DNA from: Candidatus Bathyarchaeota archaeon
GTDB taxonomy: Archaea; Thermoproteota; Bathyarchaeia; Bathyarchaeales; Bathycorpusculaceae
NCBI GenBank assembly: GCA_003151735.1
Contig: PLYI01000054.1
Location: 62,001 to 126,000 of the forward strand
DNA length: 64,000 nt
Direction: 5' to 3'
Within the stretch, counting starts at the first letter, position 1; every line of letters starts with the position of its first letter. The notes under the pieces were generated by a model. The model worked only from the letters and a program-made list of their open reading frames with translations. It was not told the DNA's origin and searched no databases. The translations under genes were made by a program, and so were the position numbers. Below are positions 1 to 7,643 of this stretch, piece by piece.

Positions 1-1262
1 TTATGGCGAAGTCTGCGTTTCCATTGTATGAGAAGTAGCCGACTGCGCCAGCGTAAGGTCCACGTCTGCAGGGTTCAAGTTCATCAATGATTTCCATCGC
101 GCGGACTTTGGGTGCTCCAGAAACCGTGCCAGCTGGAAAAACCGCTCGCAAAGCATCGTAGCTTTGCAGGTTATCTTTCAGTTCGCCCACAACTTGGGAA
201 ACGATGTGTTGCACATGGCTGTACTGATGAACCTTCATAAATTCTGGTACACTCACGCTTCCATACTTGGATATTCTGCCCAGATCGTTGCGGGCTAAAT
301 CAACAAGCATTACGTGTTCAGCGCATTCTTTGGGGTCAGCTAGCAACTCGCGTGATAACCTGTTGTTTTCATCTGAGTTTTCTGCGACAGGTTTGGTGCC
401 GGCGATTGGAAAAGTTTCAACCATGCGGTTGTCAACGCGAACAAGCATTTCAGGGCTTGAACCTACAATTTGCCGCTCTCCAAACTTGAGGCAGTACATA
501 TAGGGTGATGGGTTGATGGTGCGAAGGGACTCGTAGAAGGGAATTAAGCTGCCTTGAACTTGGAACTCGAAGCGTTTGGAGAGGACAACTTGGAAAATGT
601 CTCCTGCAGTCACGTACTCTTTGGCTTTTTCAACTGCCTTTTCGAACTGCTTCTTTTTTGTGTTTACAATTCGCTGGGTACATTTTAAGGATTCAGAATC
701 TGACGGTTGCTTTAGCAACGCTTCAACTTTACCTAAGCGGTTTTCCTCGCGGTAATAGTAGAAGGCCTGTTTTACTATGTGGTTGAATATGAATCCGTCA
801 TCGAAAATACCCATCTCCACATCAGGAAAACCAAGGTCGCCACAGGATTTCTCAGGCAGTTTTTCCCAATAGCGAACAGCATCATAAGAAATGTACCCAA
901 CTGCACCACCAGCAAAGCGGAACTGGTTGTTTTGGTCGGCGTCGTTTTTGAGGAGTTTTTCTATTACTTGCAGTGGGTCGCTTGTTGTTTCTGTGGTTGT
1001 TTCATGTGTTTTGCTGTTGGTTATTTGGGCTTTTCCAGCGGTTATTTGTATGGTTGTTTTTGGGTCAAATCCTATGAAGGAGTATTGGGCAAGTTTTTCT
1101 GGTCCTTCGATTGATTCTAAAAGGTAGGCGTTTTGGTAGTGTTTTTGGAGTTTTGAGAATATTTCGAGGGGTTGGTGTGTTGGGTTGATTTTTTTGATTT
1201 TTAGCGGATTAGCTGGTTGGGTTGTGGTTGTTTGTATGCCAAAGGCGATTCCCCATTGTCAT
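1..1262 (-). CDS. trpE: Anthranilate synthase component I (TrpE), C-terminus beyond window, 5' frameshift
   Basis: Converts chorismate plus ammonia/glutamine to anthranilate, the first committed step of tryptophan synthesis. Reading the minus strand, the N-terminal LLES motif typical of the tryptophan feedback site is visible, followed by the chorismate-binding core with GSSPEML, a block containing ECAEHVMLVDLARNDLGR, FPAGTVSGAPKVRAMEI and GAVGYFSYNGNADFAI. The gene runs off the left edge, so the last part is missing. The open frame has no ATG, GTG or TTG near the expected start. ATG codons at 1262 and 1256 lie in another frame, and removing one C from the CCCC run at 1251-1254 would join them to the TrpE frame, giving a start MTMGIAFGIQ. 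I therefore infer a one-base indel there. The rest of a trp operon probably lies to the left. Confidence 0.9.
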
Positions 1263-1294
1263 GCTTCCTTATAGTTCAGAAGCATACTGAAATG

Positions 1295-1327
1295 TATTAT
1301 TTAAGGCTTACCAGTACAAAAGTGTAC
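1295..1327 (-). promoter_or_regulatory. Putative trpE promoter with TGTAC inverted repeat
   Basis: Upstream of trpE on the minus strand is a TATA-like element (TTAAATAATA, 1295-1304), suitably placed for transcription just before the trpE start. About 10 bp further upstream is a perfect inverted repeat GTACA-N4-TGTAC (1314-1327). TrpY of Methanothermobacter binds TGTACA boxes in its trp promoter, so this could be a related operator. That link is inference. It also lies at the 3' end of cutA. Confidence 0.35.
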
Positions 1328-1329
1328 GT

Positions 1330-1656
1330 TTACTTGAGGGCTTGATCCATCCATTCCAAATAAGCCTTCGAACCCTCAACAATTGGAAGCGCCAAAACCT
1401 CCGGAACCTCATAACTATGCAAACCCTTCAAACGCTCAGCCAACTCCCCGAACAAATCCAAACGCGACTTCATAACCACCAAACATTCCTCAGCCCTCTC
1501 AACTTTGCCAGACCAGTGGAAAAACGAGATAACTGGGTTGATGATGTTTGCGCAAGCAATCAGTTTTTCAGTTAGAAGCGACTGTGCGATTTTTTCTGCT
1601 TCCATCTTATTTGGAGTAGTTACCAGAACGATTATGTAGTTGGTGTTTGTGCCCAT
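1330..1656 (-). CDS. cutA: CutA1-like divalent cation tolerance protein
   Basis: A small trimeric ferredoxin-fold protein of the CutA1 family, whose members bind divalent metals; the precise role is unsettled. The sequence shows the family pattern: an N-terminal strand with VLVTTPNKMEAEKIA, LIACANIINPV, a core SFFHWSGKVERAEECLVVMKS, and the C-terminal YEVPEVLALPI followed by YLEWM. An ATG at 1680 is also possible, but the ATG at 1656 begins right before the first family strand and gives the usual length of about 108 residues. The 5' end overlaps the untranslated upstream region of the divergent wHTH gene. Confidence 0.9.
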   Translation of the reverse strand: MGTNTNYIIVLVTTPNKMEAEKIAQSLLTEKLIACANIINPVISFFHWSGKVERAEECLVVMKSRLDLFGELAERLKGLHSYEVPEVLALPIVEGSKAYLEWMDQALK

Positions 1657-1777
1657 GAACGTTCGCCATGTATTGTTCATTTTTGAAAATAAAAAACTTA
1701 CCCATCCTTTTTTTCACTCCGGCATTAATACATTTAAATTTCCCCAAGATTATATATTAACTGTAAGGCGAAACTTC

Positions 1778-2278
1778 TTGAAGGAAGAACACATCAAAAT
1801 CCTAAAAACCATGAACGAAGCCACAAACCGCATGGACATGACCATGTTTGCACAAGCCGTAAACCTGACTCCAAACCAAGCAATAGCAGAAGTGCAAGAG
1901 CTTGCCAAGGAGGGCTTTTTGCGAAAGGTAGGTAGCGGATTTGGCTTAACTGAAAAAGGCAAAATCGCTCTAAAAATGTTCACTCAGGTCCCAAGCGAGA
2001 TGAGTTTTAACTTTTATGTTGATGTTGGAAAGCCATTGGGTTTTAATGCGCAGTCGCTGGAGGAGTTTTACCGGTTCATAAATCAGGTAACAACTGATTC
2101 GCTAGAGTTTCATTTGTACCGTGGCGATTTTGAGAATTGGCTAAGAGAAGTCTGTAAGGATGTAGCGTTGGCTGAAGCGTTTGCAACTCTAAAGGCAGAT
2201 GGACTTAAGGGTGAAACCCTCAGAAAAGCACTCTTGAAAGCAATGGATGAAAGATACGGCATCGGGGATTTACTTTAG
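1778..2278 (+). CDS. Winged-helix domain plus DUF5752-like protein
   Basis: The N-terminal third (about residues 1-65 from the TTG start) looks like a winged helix-turn-helix: LKEEHIKILKTM, then a recognition-helix region and a wing with GFGLTEKGKIAL. The C-terminal part (SFNFYVDVGKPLGF, SLEEFYRFINQV, SLEFHLYRGDFENWLREV) fits the DUF5752 pattern seen in archaeal proteins. Function is unknown; a DNA-binding regulator or accessory factor is possible. I chose TTG at 1778 because AAGGCG sits 7 bp upstream and an ATTTAAATTT TATA-like box is near 1733. A longer in-frame ATG at 1640 would overlap cutA, and an ATG at 1811 would cut the first helix. The 3' end overlaps convergent trmO by 9 bp. Confidence 0.7.
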   Translation: MKEEHIKILKTMNEATNRMDMTMFAQAVNLTPNQAIAEVQELAKEGFLRKVGSGFGLTEKGKIALKMFTQVPSEMSFNFYVDVGKPLGFNAQSLEEFYRFINQVTTDSLEFHLYRGDFENWLREVCKDVALAEAFATLKADGLKGETLRKALLKAMDERYGIGDLL

Positions 2279-2743
2279 TTTTTGCTGTTTTTCCTCGTGC
2301 AGCTTTTTCCACCATTCGGGAACTTTAACGTTTTCTGCCATGTCCCAGAAGTCATAGGTCTTAACATCCAAAACTGGCGTGCCATCATAGGCATCTAAGC
2401 CCCTAACAGTCAAAACGTTGCCATCCACATTAAGCAATTCCACCAAGGTTAATCCGATGGGGTTTGGCCGCAGCATAGTTCTGACAGTGAAAACTCCTTT
2501 TAACGGCAAGTCCGCTCTGCCTCTTGGATGAACCTTCAAAGTTTTTCGCTGCTCAGCTGTAACTTGGTCCAGGTAGAACAGCACAAACAAATGCGAAAAC
2601 TCAGAGATGCCATCCAAACCTTCAACGAACTCGCGGTTGAGAACAATATGTGAAATTAACGATTTATCTTTAACTTCATCGCCGACAGCGCTTGTTTTAA
2701 CGTGACCTATTGGGGACAAAACGATTTTTTCGTCAAAAGGCAA
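2270..2743 (-). CDS. trmO: tRNA (N6-threonylcarbamoyladenosine-37-N6)-methyltransferase TrmO
   Basis: Transfers a methyl group from SAM to the threonylcarbamoyl-A37 of tRNA. The single-domain TrmO/YaeB beta-barrel family is recognised from SPIGHVKT at the start, HPRGRADLPLKGVF, the SAM-site block RTMLRPNPIGLT, and LDAYDGTPVLDVKTYDF near the C-terminus. At 157 residues it matches compact archaeal TrmO proteins, which lack the C-terminal extension of the E. coli enzyme. It is convergent with, and overlaps by a few bases, the wHTH/DUF5752 gene. Confidence 0.92.
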   Translation of the reverse strand: MPFDEKIVLSPIGHVKTSAVGDEVKDKSLISHIVLNREFVEGLDGISEFSHLFVLFYLDQVTAEQRKTLKVHPRGRADLPLKGVFTVRTMLRPNPIGLTLVELLNVDGNVLTVRGLDAYDGTPVLDVKTYDFWDMAENVKVPEWWKKLHEEKQQKLK

Positions 2744-2847
2744 TTTAATTCCTCATCGTTTGATTGGGCTGCGAAAATATATAAGCATTCGACAATATCC
2801 TTGGGCTAACGGTCGTCCACCCAATCTTATCCTTTAATTTCAGCATG

Positions 2848-2921
2848 TTAATTACTCCGAAAAATGTCATTACGACCTACCCTTAGGTTTCTGCAATGAT
2901 ATCCTATTAGGATTCATATTT
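2848..2921 (+). repeat. Dispersed intergenic repeat, copy A (short form)
   Basis: This copy starts TTAATTACTCCGAAAAATG and continues through GACCTAC, CCTTAGGTTTCTGCAAT and ATCCTATTAGGATTCATAT. It aligns with copies B (15045-15144) and C (32215-32315) but lacks about 24 bases in the middle. The TCCTATTAGGA core is an inverted repeat. It lies in the divergent spacer between trmO and the broken glycerophosphodiesterase, in the same orientation as the other copies. Confidence 0.65.
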
Positions 2922-2983
2922 GAAGTTAGTTTTTTAATAAAATTTCAGCAAGATATTATTCTTCGATTAACCAAATCTATGAT

Positions 2984-3658
2984 ATGTTGCGTGTTGGTCA
3001 CCGAGGCGCGAGGGCTTATGCTCCCGAAAATACTTTGACAAGTTTTAAGAAAGCTTTAGAAATCGACGTAGACGCGGTTGAGTTAAACGTTAGAAAAACC
3101 AAAGACAACCAACTGATCGTCATTCACGATGCGGATGTTAAGCGGACAACTAACGGTGAAGGCTGGGTAAGTGAACTTACGCTTGCGCAGGTCAAAAGTT
3201 TTTCTGCTGAGGGCGAAGAGAAGATTCCGACTTTGGAGGAGGCGCTGGATTTCTTGGATAAGAAAGTGAAGGTTTTGATTGAGTTGAAGGAAGCGGGCGT
3301 TGAAGAACAGGTACTCTCGATAGTGTGCAAAAAGGGTCTTGAGAAAAACGTTGTAAATCATATCTTTCCTCGAAGAGGCACTCAAAAAAGTTAGAGCACT
3401 AAGCAAAGAAATCGAAACAGGATTAATCTACGCCAAACATAGCAACCCAATAAAGCAGCATTGGAACTAAAAGCAAACTACCTCATTGCACTTTACAGGT
3501 TTACTCATACAGCCACTGTTCAGAAAGCCCTTGAAAACGGATTAAAAGTCATCGTCTGGACCATAAATAGCCCAGAAGAAGCCCAAGAATACGCAAAAAA
3601 AGGCGCAGACGGAATCGCCAGCGATAAACCAGACATACTCAAGGGACTTAATACATAG
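2984..3658 (+). pseudogene. Glycerophosphodiester phosphodiesterase with two frameshifts
   Basis: GDPD enzymes hydrolyse glycerophosphodiesters to glycerol-3-phosphate and an alcohol. The start RVGHRGARAYAPENTL carries the HRG and PEN signature, followed by VELNVRKTKDNQLIVIHDAD and a TTNGEG turn. The first frame ends at 3394. Homology moves to another frame at about 3360 (SFLEEALKKVRALS) and again at about 3450 (ALELKANYLIALYR), ending with VIVWTINSPEEA and GIASDKPDIL. The summed product would be about 225 residues, close to the family norm of about 240, so only the reading frame is broken. This is either a recent pseudogene or two assembly indels. Confidence 0.8.
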
Positions 3659-4574
3659 CTACCCGTGCTTTGAGAACCCGCTCAATCCGCTCCACATCCG
3701 ATTTGCTCTCGCTGTTTAGTGGCGTCAGTTGTATTTCAACTGGAGACTTAACTCCAAAACCCAGTTCTGCCGCCCTTTTCAGCTGATCCTGCTCAAAAAC
3801 GTCGGCTTCTTCAACTTTCCCTTTAGCACCATACATTTTCAGAATCGCTACTCCAACGGCATCTATGGCTACGCGGTCTTTGCTTGCCAACAAAAGATTA
3901 GGCTCAACCACCTTGCCCTTTTCAGGACCGCCCGTAACGAACGCTTTTATCCCATCCATCAACACAAAGTCCACGTTGTAGTGACTGTTGATTTCAGCAA
4001 TCATCTGCCTCTGAAACGGTGAACCGTGCAGTTCCCACATGTAATCGTACATGCCGCCAGGCACCTTCTTCGCAACCAACCCTACGGAGTTTTTCAGTGA
4101 CAGAGTAAAGTGGCCGCCAAACCTGTGGGTTTTCAGGCAGCAGGTTTGAACGACCTTGTCAGCATCATGGAAAACCTTAGCCATGTAGAAACCTCTTAAC
4201 CAATGGTTAGCGTCCCGCTCAAACTTAACCCAGTCCTCTTTGCCAACGTCGTCCAAAACGACTACATTAAAACCCAGCACTTTCGATAGTTCTAAAACGC
4301 CCATTTGTTCCCGTACTTGCGCGGTGTCGCCCATGCCGCTGCGTTCAGCCAACGTTATCTCGCTGGCGTATGCTCCTTTGAGGGTTTCAACGATTGCCCT
4401 TAACGCGTCTATGTGCGTTGATGCGGGAAATGGGTCTGCACTGTTAAAATTAGCTTTCAAAGCAACATGCTTACCAGAAAAATCTGCTAAGTCAAACTTG
4501 CTCAGCAACGCAGGGACGCCTGTTGCTCGATCCTTTGTTTTAAGAATAAAAACTTCGCCTAAATAATTAGCCAT
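3648..4574 (-). CDS. DUF362 domain-containing protein
   Basis: The protein covers most of the DUF362 domain: VALKANFNSADPFPASTH, TLAERSGMGDT, the CCLKTHRFGGHFTLSLKN block and VDFVLMDGIKAFVTGGPEKG. DUF362 proteins are widespread in archaea and anaerobic bacteria, sometimes fused to ferredoxin domains. No ferredoxin cysteines are present here, and the biochemical role is not established. I chose the ATG at 4574 over the TTG at 4589; GGAG sits about 9 bp upstream of it. It is convergent with the broken GDPD gene and overlaps its 3' end by 11 bp. Confidence 0.8.
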   Translation of the reverse strand: MANYLGEVFILKTKDRATGVPALLSKFDLADFSGKHVALKANFNSADPFPASTHIDALRAIVETLKGAYASEITLAERSGMGDTAQVREQMGVLELSKVLGFNVVVLDDVGKEDWVKFERDANHWLRGFYMAKVFHDADKVVQTCCLKTHRFGGHFTLSLKNSVGLVAKKVPGGMYDYMWELHGSPFQRQMIAEINSHYNVDFVLMDGIKAFVTGGPEKGKVVEPNLLLASKDRVAIDAVGVAILKMYGAKGKVEEADVFEQDQLKRAAELGFGVKSPVEIQLTPLNSESKSDVERIERVLKARVAMY

Positions 4575-4691
4575 TAAAAACTGCTCCAAGAAAATATGGA
4601 GCCGCTTTGTTATTAGTCTTTACTGCATCAAGCTGCAACAACAAAACCGCAAGCTCTATATTACTCAGTGAAGCCCTTTTTCAAACCATGC

Positions 4692-4769
4692 GGGTCCGTA
4701 GCTCAGTCAGGCTAGAGCATCGGACTCTTAATCCGAGGGTCGCGGGTTCAATTCCCGTCGGACCCGCCA
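4692..4769 (+). tRNA. tRNA-Lys (anticodon CTT), CCA encoded
   Basis: A full cloverleaf can be drawn: acceptor GGGTCCG/CGGACCC, T8-A9, D-stem GCTC/GAGC, anticodon stem TCGGA/TCCGA with loop CTCTTAA (anticodon CTT), variable loop GGGTC, T-arm GCGGG/CCCGT with TTCAATT, discriminator G and encoded CCA (4767-4769). There is no intron. It is nearly identical to tRNA-Lys(TTT) at 62187-62264, differing at the wobble base and one T-loop base. Confidence 0.95.
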
Positions 4770-4780
4770 ATTTTTACACG

Positions 4781-4951
4781 TTATTTCCACTTTGTCAGTA
4801 TCTCTTCTCGCTTGAATGTTGATTTGCTCAAGAAGAATAGAAATACATCAGCGATTGCTACAATAGCAGAGAAGATCAGAAGATTATCAACACTGAACGC
4901 AAACAGTCCTTCCGCTCCTGCAAAGAATACAGCAAAGAACGGAATAAACAT
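4781..4951 (-). CDS. Putative 56-aa membrane protein
   Basis: A short minus-strand ORF just beyond tRNA-Lys. It encodes MFIPFFAVFFAGAEG, a second hydrophobic stretch (LLIFSAIVAIADVFLFFL) and a charged cytosolic-looking tail (FKREEILTKWK), giving two predicted membrane segments. An ATG in a neighbouring frame upstream starts MKKNGFSYKK and would join in frame if one base were removed from the CTTCTTCTTCC tract, so the true N-terminus may be longer. There is no clear Shine-Dalgarno. The amphipathic pattern and basic tail make it more convincing than the overlapping plus-strand frames. Confidence 0.45.
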   Translation of the reverse strand: MFIPFFAVFFAGAEGLFAFSVDNLLIFSAIVAIADVFLFFLSKSTFKREEILTKWK

Positions 4952-5027
4952 GGAAGAAGAACAACACTTTCTTATAGGAAAAGCCGTTTTTCTTCATCTA
5001 ACAAAAAAAGGAGTGATTGCTGGCTTT

Positions 5028-5963
5028 CTAAAGTCTACGGGGTTTCTGGAATGGCTGACTTTTTGGTTGGTCAGGGTTCAGTTTGGTTTCTGCTGTTAGG
5101 AGTTGTTTTAGGCGCAAGGCAAGTACGTCGCGGTCGTTGGGTTGCTGTTGCGTCCATTGTGCACGATATTCTCGGAATTCTTGTCCTGTGATTTTGCCCT
5201 TTGTTTGCAGCTCGCTAAGTAGCTTTACGAACGCTCTTAGTTCCAGCTGTTCGTTGGTTACTGCGTTTATGGTTTTTCCTTCTCCTGATGGGTTGGTTGT
5301 GGGTTTTTCGCTGTCTGGCGGGGGATAATTGTTGTATAAGAAAACCGCAAAGTACAAGGCGTCCCAGCCGCGGGTTAAGGGTAAACTGTTTTTGGCTGCT
5401 ATCAGCTCCTCAGTGTAGTGTTCATATTCTTGTCCGAACGAAAAATACTTCGTTTGCCCGCTGGGTGCAACGACGACGCGGTTAACAAAATGGCGCAGAT
5501 GCTGATTATTAAAAATCGGCAGGACCGAGCCGCTTTCATAGCTAAAGCAGAATATGATTTCTTTAGCGAGTTGCTTGTCCTGTCCTAACCCGCCTATTCT
5601 TTCCCATGGGGCGTCGACTCTTTGGGCAAGGGACTTTCGGTTGTCCACTGCGACGCGGAGCAGGTTTTTGAAGTCTCCGATTTGCAGGCGGGCGTTGCGG
5701 TAAACGTTGGAGCTGTTTAGGGTTGAGCGGCCAAGGGGTTTGAGGGAGCCTTCTAGGAGGCGGAAGAATTCGCCGACTTCATCAGGGTTTATCTTGAAGA
5801 GTTTGTCGGCATCCAAGTATTCTATTGACCGAAGATTTTCGGTGAAAGGATACTTTTTCCTGAACTCTTTGAGTAATGCAAGCGCTCTATCGACTTCCGT
5901 GCGGGTTACTTTGACTCGGTCGTATGTGGTTGCTTTTTCAAGCATAGAGTTGCTTCGGGACAT
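5028..5963 (-). CDS. Hypothetical archaeal protein (311 aa)
   Basis: I do not recognise this protein with confidence. The N-terminal 90 residues are helical and charged (RALALLKEFRKKYPF). The centre carries WERIGGLGQDKQLAKEIIFC, resembling a helix-hairpin-helix turn, followed by VLPIFNNQHLRHFVNRVV. The C-terminal 90 residues are polar, with a Pro/Ser/Thr linker and a helical segment (LRAFVKLLSELQTKGKI). No membrane segments or signal peptide are visible. The HhH-like turn hints at nucleic-acid binding, but this is only inference. It stands alone as a minus-strand unit between the small membrane ORF and the broken DUF1634 gene. Confidence 0.65.
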   Translation of the reverse strand: MSRSNSMLEKATTYDRVKVTRTEVDRALALLKEFRKKYPFTENLRSIEYLDADKLFKINPDEVGEFFRLLEGSLKPLGRSTLNSSNVYRNARLQIGDFKNLLRVAVDNRKSLAQRVDAPWERIGGLGQDKQLAKEIIFCFSYESGSVLPIFNNQHLRHFVNRVVVAPSGQTKYFSFGQEYEHYTEELIAAKNSLPLTRGWDALYFAVFLYNNYPPPDSEKPTTNPSGEGKTINAVTNEQLELRAFVKLLSELQTKGKITGQEFREYRAQWTQQQPNDRDVLALRLKQLLTAETKLNPDQPKSQPFQKPRRL

Positions 5964-6053
5964 TTCAAACCAAACCAGATGTTAAATACAATAGAAATGC
6001 AGGTATAACGGTTAAACCTTACCGCACTGGAATTCACAACATCAATTTTGCAT

Positions 6054-6405
6054 CTAGAATAGATAATGCAGAGCCAGACTTATGGTTAGCACAACGAGGA
6101 CAAAGAGGGTTATTACAACGTATTGAGGTTCTTGCTCCATGCAAAGTAGATCACAAAGGCGACTGCGCGTATGAAGGGCGTCAAAATTAAAATTATCAGC
6201 CCCAACGTCATAAACAACAGGGCTTTGGCTGAAACAAACAGGTTTTGAACTTTAACGTAAATGAGCGCGAAAAAGTTTTCTCCCACGATAAAACGGTTTT
6301 GTCTTGGGAAACCATGTCGAGCATGCGCCATCCCCGGGCTAAAAAAAAGATACCAGTTATTAAACCGCCAACAACCCAAAAAAGAATATTAATCTTGAAA
6401 GGGAT
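6054..6405 (-). pseudogene. Broken DUF1634-like membrane protein
   Basis: Three minus-strand frames together resemble a DUF1634 integral membrane protein: a first hydrophobic segment in one frame (NILFWVVGGLITGIFFLARG), a second in another (TLGLIILILTPFIRAVAFVI), and a third in a further frame (YVVITLFVLVVLTISLAL) ending at TAG 6054-6056. At least two frameshifts separate them, at about 6140 and between 6250 and 6300, and no start joins cleanly to the first segment. The gene is therefore broken, or the assembly is locally wrong. The family assignment rests on the LTPFIRAV turn and spacing, so it is moderate. Confidence 0.5.
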
Positions 6406-6425
6406 GTTTGGATTCCGTGACAGCC

Positions 6426-6836
6426 ATGACGAAGCAAGTGTTCATTTCAGGCCCAATAATAGGCATGGAAAAACAGCAGGACTACCGAAAAACCATCACC
6501 GACTTCTGCGTAAAATTGGGGTTTGATGTGATTGACCCATGGAAGAGGGAAAGAGTGCTCTATAATGGAACTGAGGAGTGCTGGTGGGACAAGGTGCCGA
6601 CCTTCGATTTTGTCCAAAGAGACCTCGATGACGCTGACCGATGCGACATCATGGTTGTTTACTTACCCATACTGTCGGCGGGAGCCTGCATGGAAATGTT
6701 CTATGCCAAACGCAAAGGCAAAAAAGTGATTGTTGTGTCGGAAGTGAAGTGCCTGAGCCCATGGATTGTGTTCCACTCAGACATGATAATTAAAAGTTTT
6801 AGACAGCTTGAAGAAGTGCTGAAAAAATTTCTATAG
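6426..6836 (+). CDS. Nucleoside 2-deoxyribosyltransferase-like protein
   Basis: This belongs to the nucleoside deoxyribosyltransferase/N-glycohydrolase fold. The sequence opens VFISGPIIGMEKQQDYR, has VIDPWKRERVL, a conserved acidic stretch (FVQRDLDDADRCDIMVVYLP) and a SAGACMEMFYAK motif carrying the likely catalytic Glu. The length of 136 residues fits the family. Substrate is unknown; nucleotide salvage or sanitation is a reasonable guess. I chose the ATG at 6426, directly before the first strand. A longer start at 6408 would add MDSVTA. It is convergent with the OB-fold gene and overlaps its end by 6 bp. Confidence 0.75.
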   Translation: MTKQVFISGPIIGMEKQQDYRKTITDFCVKLGFDVIDPWKRERVLYNGTEECWWDKVPTFDFVQRDLDDADRCDIMVVYLPILSAGACMEMFYAKRKGKKVIVVSEVKCLSPWIVFHSDMIIKSFRQLEEVLKKFL

Positions 6837-7332
6837 CACTTTGAGGTAGCTCCCATTCACGGTCGACGAAACCAAAAGCATGTTGGAATACATCATATCC
6901 TCAACCCATGGACGATAGTAGCCGCTTACCTCAACCCCTTGCCCAACCGCCAATGGCGGGCAATCGGTTCTCTCGTAATAAACAAGTAGTTCCCCATGCG
7001 GTAGACTGTAAATGGGATTGTTGCTGGAATTGTTGCTCGATATAATGTTCGTTATCTTCAGGGTTATGTAAGCGGGAAATACGTGGTAGCTAGCCAATGT
7101 TAATTTCGTGGTTAAGTGCCACTGTGCTTATTGTTCCGTTAATCGCTAAATTAGCGACGGCTTGGTCTTGAAAGTTCTCAGGATAATCTTCTCGGATGAG
7201 GTTTGTGGCACTTGCCGAAATCAACACCGGTGACACCAAAACCGCAAATGTAGCAACAGAAAATGACTTTCTTCTTGGCAAGCGACCGGTCTTTGGAGTC
7301 AACGGTTGTTTTGGGAGAACTCCGGTTGGCAC
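6831..7332 (-). pseudogene. Membrane-anchored OB-fold protein with a frameshift
   Basis: The first part has a basic stretch (RLPRRKSFS) then a hydrophobic segment (VATFAVLVSPVLISA) and the start of a beta domain (LAINGTISTVAL), ending at a stop at 7090. The second part (YHVFPAYITLKITNII, then ELLVYYERTDCPPLAVGQGV and EVSGYYRP) is in another frame and looks like the rest of one OB-fold, somewhat like CcmE-type domains but without an obvious heme His. The two halves meet at about 7090-7097, so a single indel seems to have split one anchored extracytoplasmic protein. The start is uncertain; a GTG at 7332 follows the preceding gene's stop. Confidence 0.5.
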
Positions 7333-7333
7333 C

Positions 7334-7597
7334 CTATTGGTTATTAGTGTAGAGACCGAGGACAGCACCAATAATCAATGTGGCTAATACAATGGCAAAA
7401 CCCCAAGAAAACGTAATCAAGGACCAAGGTGGCGAGACCATTTCCAAAAAGGCTGCCACAACTAACAAGACACTTATTCCGCCCTTAAACCTGGGAAATT
7501 TCAGTTACACAATCAGAGCCACCGCCAAAATTATGATGAAGACGAGACCAATCACAAGTTTGTATGGGGCAAAGATAACCAATAGGGCAGTTATCAT
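7334..7597 (-). pseudogene. Small membrane protein interrupted by TAA
   Basis: An 88-codon frame starts at ATG 7597 (MITALLVIFAPYKLVIGLVF), is hydrophobic, and meets an in-frame TAA at 7505-7507. The same frame then continues with LKFPRFKGGISVLLVVAAF and two more hydrophobic stretches to TAG at 7334-7336. Without the TAA it would be a protein of about 86 residues with three or four membrane segments. It directly precedes the OB-fold gene, so the two probably formed one operon. I do not recognise the family. Confidence 0.45.
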
Positions 7598-7643
7598 GAG
7601 ATATTAATTGGATAAGTTAGCTTAAGAAATTTGTCCCCAAAGT

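Noticed and set aside
4812-5099. Plus-strand 95-aa frame after tRNA-Lys
   Set aside because: Overlaps the more protein-like minus-strand membrane ORF and the end of the 311-aa gene; composition is poor.
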